A stretch of DNA of 64,000 bases from Flammeovirga sp. OC4 (GTDB lineage Bacteria; Bacteroidota; Bacteroidia; Cytophagales; Flammeovirgaceae). The DNA lies in NCBI RefSeq assembly GCF_000812565.1, contig NZ_JTAM01000011.1, positions 1-64,000 on the forward strand, given 5' to 3'. Below, in pieces: positions 1-9,268 of the stretch. The notes below the pieces were generated by a model that saw only the letters and a program-made list of their open reading frames with translations, was not told the origin of the DNA and made no database searches. A program made the position numbers and the translations under genes. Each line of letters opens with the position of its first letter. Positions within the stretch are counted from its first letter, which is position 1.

Positions 1-32
1 AATACCTTTTCATTATATCAATTACCCTAGTC

Positions 33-59
33 GGGTTGTCACATAGGACAACCCCTACG
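33..59 (-). repeat. REP-like palindrome with GTAG head, copy 1
   Basis: On the minus strand the element reads GTAG followed at once by an 8-bp perfect palindrome (GGGTTGTC / GACAACCC) around the loop CTATGT. A second copy at 62193-62219 has the same head and loop but a different, compensated stem (GGGCAGAC / GTCTGCCC). A GTAG-type tetranucleotide abutting a palindrome is the known hallmark of REP sequences mobilised by RAYT tyrosine transposases. No RAYT gene lies in this window. Here the element falls in the 5' leader of whatever the 95-124 promoter transcribes. Confidence 0.7.
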
Positions 60-94
60 TTTGTTTTTTCCTCAGCCGTTTGCTGAAGGGAGTG

Positions 95-124
95 CAAAGA
101 TAATAGGATGTTTTTTAAATGCAA
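95..124 (-). promoter_or_regulatory. Leftward Bacteroidota-type promoter
   Basis: On the minus strand TTG (122-124) is followed after 19 nt by TATCTTTG (95-102), continuing as GCACTCC. This fits the Bacteroidota vegetative promoter (TTG, about 19 nt, TAnnTTTG). The transcript would run off the left edge and include the REP hairpin in its leader, so the gene it serves is not visible. Confidence 0.55.
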
Positions 125-254
125 TATATTCTATGGAAAATTACATTAAATAAATTTCAATACTTAAACAAGTATCTAATTAACAACGAACTATATTATA
201 AATAAAGTTCAAATTTTAAATTCAAATCTTAGAATATACATTTCAAATGACAAG

Positions 255-311
255 AAAACTCAATTTTGAACGATACAAGACTTTCTCCTATACATCTCAA
301 AATTGAGTTTT
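255..311 (-). terminator. Inverted repeat downstream of the A2M-like gene
   Basis: A perfect 15-bp inverted repeat (255-269 and 297-311, AAAACTCAATTTTGA and its complement) encloses a 27-nt loop. It lies about 40 nt past the stop codon of the gene at 349-6171. The following T run is only about four bases, so it may be a weak terminator or a 3'-end stabilising hairpin. Confidence 0.45.
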
Positions 312-348
312 TAATCTTTTAAACCAAGCTTGGGTTAATCTATGATAG

Positions 349-3300
349 TTATTGAATTCCTACTTCCTTCAACTCGTTGTTCCCATAAAAGGTAGGAAAA
401 TACATTAATTCTGCTTTTGCAGGATTAAGATGATAGTTTCCATTATATCTAGGGAGTAGTTCTACTATAAAAGTATATTTTCCTTTCTTGAGTGTTTTGC
501 AGAAAATAGCTACTTCATTTTTGAAATACTCTCGGTGAACCTCGTAGTATGCTCCTTTATGCTTTGAAGCATATGAACACCCTGCCGGAATTGGAACATT
601 GACCATTATATAATCAGCACTTTTTTTGACATCCACTTCTACTACTAAATTAACCTTGTTTCCTGCTTTTATATTAGAGTTGCTTTGGCCTTCAAAATAA
701 GTACTTACTTCAAAATGATCATTTTTTGCTTTTGGAGCATTTTCCCAATACTTTGTGTATTGCGTTAGATATATAGGTAAGTCTCCTGACTTGGTAATTG
801 TAATTTCCTCCCCTTTTTGTAAATCCAATTCCATAGGAAAATTGGAAACAGTCTTATTTATGCTTCCTGATATTGTTAAGGTTTGAGGAATTGGTTCTTT
901 ATTACCTTTCAATATATCAGGCAAGACGGTCTCAATAATCTTTGAAGAAGTATAGGTGTTTACCCAATATCCCGTTTTTCTTTGCTCTAGAAGGTAATTT
1001 CTGATTTTCTTTAATTCTTTTTCATGATTGTTTATAGAGTCAGCCTTAAAAAGCTGATATACCAAAAGTGTGTTTTGTATATCATTATCAATAATTCTAT
1101 TTCTCCAACCTACAATTGTTGCATCCTCTTCCTTATCATAATAGATATTACCAAACATTGTTGTTTGTTGATATTTCTGAAGGCCGCTTAAATCAATTGG
1201 TAATCCCTGCTTTTGCTTTAACTGTAAAAGTTGTAGCTGATAATTTAGCGATGGATTTTCTTTCACCTCTAATTCTGAAATATATTTCTGATAATGGCCT
1301 TCGGGGTCCAAATCACTTATCAAGTGTAATATTTTTAACTTACGAGTTTTAAATTCTTCCGTATGAAAATTCACCAATAGCTTTTGAGTAAGTTCAATTC
1401 TATCAAAAGGCACTTCGAATTTATATTTTTGAGCTTTTACAAAGGCCTCCAATACATGCGTAGAAATCCAGTAAGATGTAGTGTTTCCTTCCCACCATCC
1501 CCAAAGCTGCTCTTTGTTGGTATTTTTAGCCAGCTTTTTAATTAGTTTTTCAATTTCAGGAATAGATTTATACTTTTCACCTCTATGCTTACTAATAGCA
1601 TAAGCAGATAGATGTGTTTTAAGCTTTGACGCTAATTGTTCATTACATAAATAGCGGTAATGAATTACATGCTCTATCTCGCTTTCTAATGCCCCTAAGT
1701 AACTCGACTTTGCATAAACTTTGGTAGGGTTATCATTACTTTTAAGATGAATTGTTGTATCAGTCTCCAGAATATAAAACCCACCTTTAGCTAGTTCTAT
1801 TCCTAATGGATATACCGGTATACTACGTTCTTCTCCATCAAAAAAACCGTTTTTAGAAGTTACTGTATAACTTAATGCTACACTATCCTTGGTAGAACTA
1901 AAAGACAATGTATCAATATGAGCGTCTGAAATTGCTATTGTTTTTTCCCATTGCTTTTGTTGATCAATAGTGAATACAATATTGGATTGTAAAGTATCTC
2001 CCATATAATTCAAGGATTTACCAATCGCTTTTGCTTGATCTGAGGCAACCAAAAACCTTGGTAAATTCACTTGCCCTGCTAAAGGCATATAGGATTTAAT
2101 ACCGTGTGTGGCACTCCCTGATTGTTTCTTACCATTCATCGCCAGGAAGTGAGTATTCCATTTGGTGATATCGTCAGGAAAAGTCACTTCAAATTTCACT
2201 TTCCCTTCTTTGTCTGATTTTAGCTGTGGTTGCCAAAATGCATTATCCTGAAAATTATTCCTTATTGAGTTTCTGTTTTGAGCCTGTGTCATAAAGTCAT
2301 TCGTCATCTCTTCGCTTCCTGACATTGCTAATTTTATTTCTTGAAAAGCAGAAGAGGACATTTCTATTAAAATTACACCATTTGATCCTTTGGAACCATA
2401 CACGGCAATACTAGCGGCATCTTTAAGTATTGTAATATTTTGAATCAAACTAGGATCAATGGTTGAAAAATCACCCGTAAATACTTTCCCATTGATTACA
2501 TAAAGTGGTTCTCCATCTCCTCCCGAAGAATTCACTCCTCTTATCATAATTGTTTCATCAGGATTTTTTCTAGCAGCTACTGACGCCACCGAACCTGTTA
2601 CCGTTCTTTTACTTTGTGAACCATATCCGATGATCACTATTTCTTCTAGTGTTTCCATTTCTGTTTCCAATATCACTCGTAAAGTCCCATCACCGATCAC
2701 AATATCTTGCTCCTTGAAACCTCTAGAACGAAAACGAAGTACATCTCTGTTTTCAGGAACTTTTATTGAAAACTTTCCTTCATTATTTGTACGTGTAATA
2801 TAGTTGGTACCAAGTATATTCACTTTCACTCCCCGTACAGGAGTACCACTCCCCTCTTCAAGTACTATTCCTTCAACTATTTTACCTTCTCCCTTAAAAC
2901 TGAATGCCTCACTATAATGATGTTGTACTTTCTTTAAACCTTTCAGTTTCTGGTTATACTCTTGATATTGAAAAATTGACCTTTCGATTATTTCAGAACA
3001 TTTCTGTCCAAATTCATCTTTCATATATTGCTTAGAGTGAACTAAAGAATAATAGTTGACACCTTGAGTATATACTTTTAAAGAATCTTCAATGTGATAA
3101 CGGTTTTCAGAATAAAAATTAATCAACTGATAGTACCCGCTATCTAAAGAATGAAAAGTATTGATATGCCCTGGATAGACACGTATAAATTCGGGATCAT
3201 CCAATTTCACTAACAACTTATTTAAAGGAAGGAGTGCCTGTTCGTCTTTTACATTATCAACAATTAATTTTCCTTTTCCATTATAAGTTCTTCTAGGATA

Positions 3301-6171
3301 AGAATAAGAAGAAATCCTTCTTCTTTTTTCCTCAACATATGTATTCCAATTTGTATTGATCTGTTCTTTTGTCAATACTTCATCATAAAACTCCTGCGGA
3401 TCTGAAACACTCTGCTTGAATATATACTCACGAAGTTCAGAAGGCTCAAGATTTACACTTTTCCTGAAAAAATTATACTTATTTTTATAATCAAACCTGC
3501 TCTTATAACGACCTAATAATGTTAGATCTGCTTGTCCCAAAATTGGCCCTACTAAATCATACTCTCTACGGTAGGGATAGGAGGTATTTAAAAGATAGAT
3601 GTTATCCTTTTGCTCAAGCAGAGCGTAATTACTAAATCTAGTTTGATAAGCTAAAGTATACTTTGACCACAACTCCAACTCTTCATCTGTATAATTCCAT
3701 TTCCTTTCTTCTACTTTTACATTGGGTAATGGATAAGAGCGGTCTACACTGATGATCGATTTTACCCCTTCTTCAAATTCTATATCCTTTAAGAAAAGCT
3801 CGTTCTTTTCTGTTCGTAATCTTATATTATGTTTGCCTTTCGAAATTCTAACCGCATAAGGTTGATCAATTGTCGCCCAAGCAAAATATACTGGTTCATT
3901 GTCTACATAGATTACTTTTACCGGCTCGATGTTTCCTTGGTTCACAACAAAAGGAACAAACTGTGTGATTTGGTTTTCTACTGAAGAGGTTGTTTGATAA
4001 ATCCCTTTTTCAGGAAATAAAAACTGGTAATAAGGAATACTATCCAACCCTGCCAAAGTCTTCCATGTAGTATAATCCAAGGGTAAGTTCCCTTTTCTTG
4101 TTTTATGATCCGACTGGAAATTATTGACAACTGTTTTCGCTTTTTTCTTTTTTCTAAAAATTGGGGGATTCCTCTCAGTATGATCAAACTTTTTGGTAAT
4201 TCCATAAGCAGTGATATCTACCCCTTCTACTGGCTTCCCTTTATGATCCGTTACTTTTACTTCAATTGTAGCGTTTTGGCCCGGTGATATCAACTTTGGA
4301 GCATCAACATCAAGATTTAAGCGATAATCGTTCAACGCTCCAATGATATAATTTTCCTTTTTTACTTCACCACCCCAAAGGTAATTGACCGGAAAGTAGT
4401 AGTTCTGATTGTCTTTTACACTTATCTTAAAATGTAAGTCTTTCGTATACCCCTTCTGTTGTAATGCATTTTTCTTGTAGAAAGTGTAAACAAATGGAAG
4501 ATTTCTAGGGTTGCTCACTTCTACCTCAATAGAATCTGCTGTTCTATCTGTATATACCTGTAAGGCAGAAAATAGATCACTGATTTTAATTGCTTGCTCA
4601 TAATCCTCTAATTCTACCCTATAACTTTCATAAAAGGGCGAAATTGAAAGCTTTAAAGGAAGCTTTCCTTCTCTCTGTAATGTATTATTCCCAAAGGCAT
4701 CTACCCCATACACTTTTCCTTCTTTTTCTACAGTATCACCATTGAACAAATAACTCAATTCAAGCTCTTCTTTTTGTAAACTGGACACAATTTCATGTTG
4801 CTCATACCAGTATTGTAGTGTTTTTGTTTTTTGCTTTACCTCATTGTCAGATGTTCTCATTACAACTTTGACTTTATACTCAAAACTTGCTTCAGGAAAC
4901 AAGCTATCTGACAAGGCAATCTTCGTTTCTCCTTTTGAAGCTAAATCTTGATGAGTAGTATAAAGTGTGTCTGCCACAAAAACACTATCTGCATAATATT
5001 CATTAATCTTTTTGGTCATTACTATGACTTCCACTTTGGCATCCATCAACGGTAGCTCATTCTCATCCGTGGCCTTTATAAATAGGTTTGCTTTTTTTCC
5101 TTTGAAGTGGTTTTCATTTTCCACTCTCACAGTCAGTTCATTTTTCCCCAATTCATAATCTTCATACTTGAATTTCCCTTCTACAATAATATTCTTTTTG
5201 TCATCTAAGAGTTTTATAGTGTAGTGATAATCCAATTTAAGATCTAAGGAGTCTACTAGATTAAAATCATAAGTATAACCACCCTTATCATAAGGTACTA
5301 TTTCTCCCAGTATCTTCTCTTTAGAATACCTTGATACTACAACAGTCAATGGTTTATGATAAGGTTTCCCTGTTTTTTTGTGAACGATATACGTTTTAAA
5401 CTTCACCTTTTCATAAGGTTTGTATTTGGGTTTACTAAATACAAAGTAGCCTTTATAATCACTTTGATACCTCGATTTTTTCTTGAAAAAATTCTTTGTC
5501 TGATAAATCGTTCCAGTAGGATATTGTTTTTTAATGCTCTTTACACCATCAATAGGTAAATAAACAATATACTGAATTGGCAGATAAATGTATTTCAAGG
5601 GAAAACTATATACTACCTTCTTATAGCCTCTTTTAAATGCTGAATTGTTATGTCGTTTCGAAAGGTCAATAAAGCTAGTGTACTCACCATAGGTCACTTT
5701 AAGCAATCCATCCTTATTTGATTTTTGATCTACATAAGAGTGCCTTTCTTTGTCAAAACGTAGCTTGGCTTGATTTACTTTTACGGTTGCATTTTCAATA
5801 CTATTCCCTTCTAAATCGTACACTTGCACTACCAAATCTTTGTCATTATTTAAAACAAAGACGTCTATTGCTTCCTGAGAATAAAGCTCGACGTGTTGAT
5901 AGCCCTTTTTTGCTTTCGTTAATAAATAATGACCCGTGGGATATTTTACTTTCTGAGATTGAAGATCTTCCGCTACGGAATCGACTAAAGAGTGATAGAA
6001 AGAATCATCAATAATTTGAATTCCTTTTTTGTAAATCTGCTCCGCCTCTTGGTTTGTGATCTGATATACATAAGTGTAATAACTTGATTTACGTGATTTT
6101 AATAGATCTTGAGCAAAAATCGTTGTCGAAATTAGCCCAAGGAAGATAAAGTATCTTAGCTTGCTTAACAT
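349..6171 (-). CDS. Alpha-2-macroglobulin-like protein with internal CarboxypepD_reg and TonB-plug domains
   Basis: This 1940-residue secreted protein starts with a signal peptide (about residues 1-20, ending IFAQ). A macroglobulin MG2-like segment lies near residues 236-330. A CarboxypepD_reg beta-sandwich follows at about 1094-1169, then a TonB-plug-like segment (about 1175-1275; ETLEEIVIIGYG, ILKDAASIAVYGSKGSNGVI). After these come an A2M domain (about 1310-1350) and an alpha-helical region opening with YLCNEQL, where Cys1509 starts a CxEQ motif, the known thioester signature of macroglobulins. No TonB beta-barrel follows the plug, and the C-terminus is beta-rich. Known bacterial macroglobulins trap attacking proteases in the periplasm or envelope. 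The role of the plug domain here is unknown; docking to an outer-membrane partner is a guess. The gene appears monocistronic and is divergent from the DUF1566 gene. Confidence 0.85.
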   Translation of the reverse strand: MLSKLRYFIFLGLISTTIFAQDLLKSRKSSYYTYVYQITNQEAEQIYKKGIQIIDDSFYHSLVDSVAEDLQSQKVKYPTGHYLLTKAKKGYQHVELYSQEAIDVFVLNNDKDLVVQVYDLEGNSIENATVKVNQAKLRFDKERHSYVDQKSNKDGLLKVTYGEYTSFIDLSKRHNNSAFKRGYKKVVYSFPLKYIYLPIQYIVYLPIDGVKSIKKQYPTGTIYQTKNFFKKKSRYQSDYKGYFVFSKPKYKPYEKVKFKTYIVHKKTGKPYHKPLTVVVSRYSKEKILGEIVPYDKGGYTYDFNLVDSLDLKLDYHYTIKLLDDKKNIIVEGKFKYEDYELGKNELTVRVENENHFKGKKANLFIKATDENELPLMDAKVEVIVMTKKINEYYADSVFVADTLYTTHQDLASKGETKIALSDSLFPEASFEYKVKVVMRTSDNEVKQKTKTLQYWYEQHEIVSSLQKEELELSYLFNGDTVEKEGKVYGVDAFGNNTLQREGKLPLKLSISPFYESYRVELEDYEQAIKISDLFSALQVYTDRTADSIEVEVSNPRNLPFVYTFYKKNALQQKGYTKDLHFKISVKDNQNYYFPVNYLWGGEVKKENYIIGALNDYRLNLDVDAPKLISPGQNATIEVKVTDHKGKPVEGVDITAYGITKKFDHTERNPPIFRKKKKAKTVVNNFQSDHKTRKGNLPLDYTTWKTLAGLDSIPYYQFLFPEKGIYQTTSSVENQITQFVPFVVNQGNIEPVKVIYVDNEPVYFAWATIDQPYAVRISKGKHNIRLRTEKNELFLKDIEFEEGVKSIISVDRSYPLPNVKVEERKWNYTDEELELWSKYTLAYQTRFSNYALLEQKDNIYLLNTSYPYRREYDLVGPILGQADLTLLGRYKSRFDYKNKYNFFRKSVNLEPSELREYIFKQSVSDPQEFYDEVLTKEQINTNWNTYVEEKRRRISSYSYPRRTYNGKGKLIVDNVKDEQALLPLNKLLVKLDDPEFIRVYPGHINTFHSLDSGYYQLINFYSENRYHIEDSLKVYTQGVNYYSLVHSKQYMKDEFGQKCSEIIERSIFQYQEYNQKLKGLKKVQHHYSEAFSFKGEGKIVEGIVLEEGSGTPVRGVKVNILGTNYITRTNNEGKFSIKVPENRDVLRFRSRGFKEQDIVIGDGTLRVILETEMETLEEIVIIGYGSQSKRTVTGSVASVAARKNPDETIMIRGVNSSGGDGEPLYVINGKVFTGDFSTIDPSLIQNITILKDAASIAVYGSKGSNGVILIEMSSSAFQEIKLAMSGSEEMTNDFMTQAQNRNSIRNNFQDNAFWQPQLKSDKEGKVKFEVTFPDDITKWNTHFLAMNGKKQSGSATHGIKSYMPLAGQVNLPRFLVASDQAKAIGKSLNYMGDTLQSNIVFTIDQQKQWEKTIAISDAHIDTLSFSSTKDSVALSYTVTSKNGFFDGEERSIPVYPLGIELAKGGFYILETDTTIHLKSNDNPTKVYAKSSYLGALESEIEHVIHYRYLCNEQLASKLKTHLSAYAISKHRGEKYKSIPEIEKLIKKLAKNTNKEQLWGWWEGNTTSYWISTHVLEAFVKAQKYKFEVPFDRIELTQKLLVNFHTEEFKTRKLKILHLISDLDPEGHYQKYISELEVKENPSLNYQLQLLQLKQKQGLPIDLSGLQKYQQTTMFGNIYYDKEEDATIVGWRNRIIDNDIQNTLLVYQLFKADSINNHEKELKKIRNYLLEQRKTGYWVNTYTSSKIIETVLPDILKGNKEPIPQTLTISGSINKTVSNFPMELDLQKGEEITITKSGDLPIYLTQYTKYWENAPKAKNDHFEVSTYFEGQSNSNIKAGNKVNLVVEVDVKKSADYIMVNVPIPAGCSYASKHKGAYYEVHREYFKNEVAIFCKTLKKGKYTFIVELLPRYNGNYHLNPAKAELMYFPTFYGNNELKEVGIQ

Positions 6172-6475
6172 TCTACAGTGTTATTTTTATTGCGTTAGTT
6201 TATAATATTGATCCAGTATTAAACAATAAATATAACCACATAAAAAAGTAGATACTAGGCAATTGGCAGTTTATAACCTCATTTTTATTAAAATTGCACC
6301 TCAGAAAAAAATCTTTTCCTAATAGCTAGCAACCTAAGTTCAATATAAGAGAGGCAAGAATCACATTAAATTAATAAAATACTCATTCGCAGATAATAAT
6401 CACTAGTTCGTAGATTCTATTCTTTATTCCATAAAGTGATTTCTACCTTTATTTCATAAAAAAACAGTCAGAAAG
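6172..6475. other. Divergent intergenic region
   Basis: This gap separates the two divergent start codons at 6171 and 6476. It carries the 21-bp-spaced direct repeat at 6386-6415 and, just before the rightward gene, a weak promoter-like TACCTTTA near 6446. I see no gene or RNA in it. Confidence 0.5.
6386..6415. promoter_or_regulatory. Direct repeats 21 bp apart, candidate operator
   Basis: TTCGCAGAT (6386-6394) recurs as TTCGTAGAT (6407-6415), eight of nine bases identical and exactly 21 bp apart, which puts both on the same helix face. Tandem half-sites with this spacing are typical of AraC- or LytTR-type regulators. The site lies between the divergent A2M-like and DUF1566 genes and could serve either. 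No regulator is identified. Confidence 0.4.
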
Positions 6476-7816
6476 ATGAATAAAAGAAATATAATTCTAT
6501 TGTTGGTATTGAGTATTTTAGGCTCCGCCTATACCATTAACCGTCAATCAAAAGATAATTTAAAATATCCTATTGTTGGGACTAATCAGAGCAAGGCTTT
6601 TGATAATAAAAAGGAAATAAAACTGCCGAAGGAAGGAAGTGCGTTTTATGGACAAAATGCCAACTTTCTTGGAAATACACCGCAATACAAAGACAATGGT
6701 GACGGGACTGTCACTGACTTGGTAACAGGACTGATGTGGCAGAAATCATTGGATCACAATGGAGATGGTAAAATTGATGTAAATGATAAATTAACCTATA
6801 AGGAACTACTGAAACGAGTCAAAAAAGATAATACCGGTGGCTATACAGATTGGCGTTTACCTACTATTAAGGAACTCTATTCTTTGATCATGTTCGATGG
6901 TCAAGATATTAATCCTCAAGCCAAAAGTGCCAACCACCCATTTATCAATACCGATTACTTTGATTTTGCTTATGGTGATACTGACGCTGGAGAACGTTTA
7001 ATCGATCAACAATTAGCTACAAGTACGCTGTACTATGGTGAACAAGAATTGATATTTGGGGTCAATTTTGCGGATGGAAGAATTAAGGGCTACGGTACCA
7101 AATTACACCGAAAGGAAAAGTTATTTGGGTACTTTCTAGTTCGAAGAAATACAGATTACGGTACCAATGATTTTAAAGACAATGGTGATGGAACAATCTC
7201 TGATTTGAACACTGGATTGATGTGGATGAAAGGTGATTCTGAAGAAGGAATGAATTGGGAAGAAGCATTGATTTATGCTCAAAATAATACAACCGGAAAT
7301 TACTCTGATTGGAGATTACCTGATGCGAAAGAGCTAGAGTCTATTGTCGATTATGAAAGAGTTGCCAAAAATGATGATCACCCTGCCATAGACCCAATTT
7401 TTGATATTTCTACCATTCAGAATGAAAGAGGGGAAAATGACTATGCCTTTTATTGGTCTAATACCACTCATGAAAGTAGTGGTAGAAATGGTGGTGGTGC
7501 CGCCGTTTATGTGGCATTTGGTAAATCATTGGGTAATATGCCTCAAAGACCTGAAAGAGGAAATGGGCAACGACCAATGGGACCTCCTCCTAATGGAGGA
7601 AGACCTCCACATGGTCAAGGATATGGGCAACAAGGACCTCCTCCAATGATGCAATCGAACAGCAATCAAGCTCCTAACTGGGTTGATATTCATGGTGCTG
7701 GCAGCCAAAGAAGTGATCCTAAATCTGGTGATCCCAGCAAGTTTAAAAATGGTAGAGGACCACAAGGCGATGCTATCAGAATTAATAATTATGTGAGATT
7801 GGTGAGGAATATTTGA
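6476..7816 (+). CDS. Secreted protein with two DUF1566 (Lcl C-terminal) domains
   Basis: The 446-residue product has an N-terminal signal or anchor segment (residues 6-20) and two copies of the DUF1566 fold. Each copy opens with a KDNGDGT[VI][TS]D-TGLMW signature and continues to a DWRLP motif (about residues 71-140 and 232-310). An EF-hand-like acidic loop, DHNGDGKIDVND, occupies residues 93-104 inside the first copy and may bind calcium. Residues about 345-400 form a Gly/Pro/Gln/Asn-rich low-complexity linker before a short tail (NYVRLVRNI) that resembles the end of a DUF1566 domain. DUF1566 proteins are usually exported or surface-linked and their biochemical role is not settled. Transcription is divergent from the A2M-like gene. 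Confidence 0.8.
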   Translation: MNKRNIILLLVLSILGSAYTINRQSKDNLKYPIVGTNQSKAFDNKKEIKLPKEGSAFYGQNANFLGNTPQYKDNGDGTVTDLVTGLMWQKSLDHNGDGKIDVNDKLTYKELLKRVKKDNTGGYTDWRLPTIKELYSLIMFDGQDINPQAKSANHPFINTDYFDFAYGDTDAGERLIDQQLATSTLYYGEQELIFGVNFADGRIKGYGTKLHRKEKLFGYFLVRRNTDYGTNDFKDNGDGTISDLNTGLMWMKGDSEEGMNWEEALIYAQNNTTGNYSDWRLPDAKELESIVDYERVAKNDDHPAIDPIFDISTIQNERGENDYAFYWSNTTHESSGRNGGGAAVYVAFGKSLGNMPQRPERGNGQRPMGPPPNGGRPPHGQGYGQQGPPPMMQSNSNQAPNWVDIHGAGSQRSDPKSGDPSKFKNGRGPQGDAIRINNYVRLVRNI

Positions 7817-7848
7817 TTGAGGGAAGAATTAAGAATGGAGAGTAAATA

Positions 7849-7986
7849 CGTGCACCACGACTGAAGTCGTGGGCTAGTGATATTGGCTCCATCAACACTA
7901 AAGTGTTGCCTTCGTTATCAACCTTCAAGACTTTAGTCTTGTACAGGTTGCATATTACTTGCCCATAGTTTTAACTATGGTGCACG
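7849..7986. repeat. 138-bp MITE-like element with four hairpins
   Basis: The element is bounded by perfect 8-bp inverted repeats, CGTGCACC (7849-7856) and GGTGCACG (7979-7986). Inside are four back-to-back perfect hairpins with 7-8 bp stems and 2-nt loops: 7855-7872, 7893-7908, 7926-7941 and 7963-7980. Stems differ, but the first three share an ACT-NN-AGT apex. It has no coding capacity. The design suggests a non-autonomous mobile repeat or a structured RNA. No second copy was found in this window. Confidence 0.7.
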
Positions 7987-8011
7987 AAACACCTTTCTAT
8001 TTTAAAAACCA

Positions 8012-8050
8012 CAAACAAAAAAATAGCCTTCACAAAAGTGTGAAGGCTAT
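8012..8050 (-). terminator. Terminator of the nitroreductase gene
   Basis: On the minus strand a stem of about 12 bp (ATAGCCTTCACA and its complement, 8023-8050) with a 4-nt loop is followed by a T tract. It sits about 30 nt past the nitroreductase stop codon. Confidence 0.85.
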
Positions 8051-8077
8051 TACTCATCTATTATACAACTTCAATGG

Positions 8078-8677
8078 TTAGACTAACTCCACCACTTCTT
8101 GCATTTCTAATCTTTGTTTTGACGTTTTAGAAGGTTGGTTACCATCTTCCACATCTCTATAACCGATCATTACGGCTACAAGTGGCTGATATCCTTCTAA
8201 TCCTAAAATCTCTTTGTATTTATCGTTTTCGATTCCTTCCATTGGCGTTGAATCAATATCCATAGAGGCGATTGCTGACAAGAAGTAACCTACTGCAAGG
8301 TAGACTTGCTCAGACATCCATGTTTTGATTTTTTCTTCACCTTGAGGTTTCAAGAAATTATTGTAGTACCAAACTGCTCCTTCTGCTAAGTAAGACTCCA
8401 TTTTGCCTTCAAACTTCGCTAAATCATCCACTACACTAAATACTACAACGTGACTTCCTTCTACTAATTTTTCTTCATTGAAATAAGAAGCTTTACCTAG
8501 TTTCTCTTTTACCTCTTGGTCTCCTACAATCGTAAATTTCCAAGGTTGAGAATTGATTGAAGAGGGACTGTATTGAAGGATTTCTTTGATTTTTTCAATA
8601 TCAACTGCACTTACTTTTTTAGATGCGTCGTATTTTTTTGTAGTGTATCTCGATTTTGCTACTTCTAAGAATTCCAT
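8078..8677 (-). CDS. NAD(P)H-dependent nitroreductase family oxidoreductase
   Basis: This 199-residue protein matches the FMN-dependent nitroreductase family (NfsB-like), which transfers electrons from NAD(P)H to nitroaromatics, quinones or related substrates in the cytoplasm. The N-terminal SRYTTKKYD and SSINSQPWKF segments correspond to the FMN-contacting regions, and the C-terminal VAVMIGYRD strand is also typical. Length is normal for the family. It is transcribed away from an HxlR regulator 200 bp upstream. HxlR-type proteins often control such flavoenzymes in response to reactive electrophiles, so local regulation is likely. The natural substrate cannot be told from sequence. Confidence 0.88.
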   Translation of the reverse strand: MEFLEVAKSRYTTKKYDASKKVSAVDIEKIKEILQYSPSSINSQPWKFTIVGDQEVKEKLGKASYFNEEKLVEGSHVVVFSVVDDLAKFEGKMESYLAEGAVWYYNNFLKPQGEEKIKTWMSEQVYLAVGYFLSAIASMDIDSTPMEGIENDKYKEILGLEGYQPLVAVMIGYRDVEDGNQPSKTSKQRLEMQEVVELV

Positions 8678-8877
8678 AATGTTTATCTTTTATTGTTTGA
8701 TTTTCTGAACTTTAAATTGAAAAGCAGTTGCTAATAAACCTGTTTTAGATGATGTATCTAAATAATTTTTAGTAACTTTACTTTTGATAGTTACAAACAT
8801 AAATAGTGTTGAAATAGAAATCAATAACGGGCAAAAATGTAAGTATCTATTTTTAACGTTTATTAAATATAAAAGCG

Positions 8878-9237
8878 ATGAAATTTAAAGTTGACGGGAA
8901 AGAATATCCTTGCTGTACCAGCTTGACAATGAAATATATAGGTGGCAAATGGAAATCAGTGATTCTAATCCACCTAAAAGATGGCACATTGAGATACAAT
9001 GAAATCAGAAAATTAATTCCTACGGTAAGTGAAAGAACGCTTAGCCTTCAGTTAAAACAACTAGAGGAGGATGGATTGATTATAAGAGAAGTAATCCCAA
9101 CTGATAAACCTCCTTTGAGGGTAGAATACAGTATGACTGATTTTGGGAAAACGCTTATTCCTTTATTGGTAATGATCTCTGAATGGGGTGAAGAAGCGGT
9201 GAAGTGGGATCCGAAAGTTGAAGAAATTGAGGAATAG
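8878..9237 (+). CDS. HxlR/MarR-like winged-helix transcriptional regulator
   Basis: The 119-residue protein is a single HxlR domain. The N-terminal CCTSLTMKYIGGKWK segment is followed by a recognition-helix region (RYNEIRKLIPTVSERTLSLQLKQLEEDGLI) and a wing near PPLRVEYSMTDFG. Cys12-Cys13 sit where HxlR proteins such as HypR and QorR carry a redox- or electrophile-sensing cysteine. It probably acts as a dimer on the 200-bp gap it shares with the divergent nitroreductase gene. The pairing suggests control of detoxification, which is an inference. Confidence 0.88.
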   Translation: MKFKVDGKEYPCCTSLTMKYIGGKWKSVILIHLKDGTLRYNEIRKLIPTVSERTLSLQLKQLEEDGLIIREVIPTDKPPLRVEYSMTDFGKTLIPLLVMISEWGEEAVKWDPKVEEIEE

Positions 9238-9239
9238 AA

Positions 9240-9263
9240 AAGGTGAGCCTTTTGACTCACCTT
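9240..9263. terminator. Bidirectional terminator between convergent genes
   Basis: AAGGTGAG (9240-9247) and CTCACCTT (9256-9263) form a perfect 8-bp stem with an 8-nt loop. Short A and T runs on either side allow it to end both the HxlR gene and the leftward esterase-like gene, which it directly separates. Confidence 0.75.
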
Positions 9264-9268
9264 ACCTT

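Larger units (their letters stand above)
1..348. other. Gene-free left edge of the window
   Basis: No convincing coding region is present. The stretch holds a REP-like hairpin (33-59), a leftward promoter (95-124) for a gene beyond the window edge, and a 15-bp inverted repeat (255-311) downstream of the macroglobulin-like gene. The rest is AT-rich and I see nothing more in it. Confidence 0.6.
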
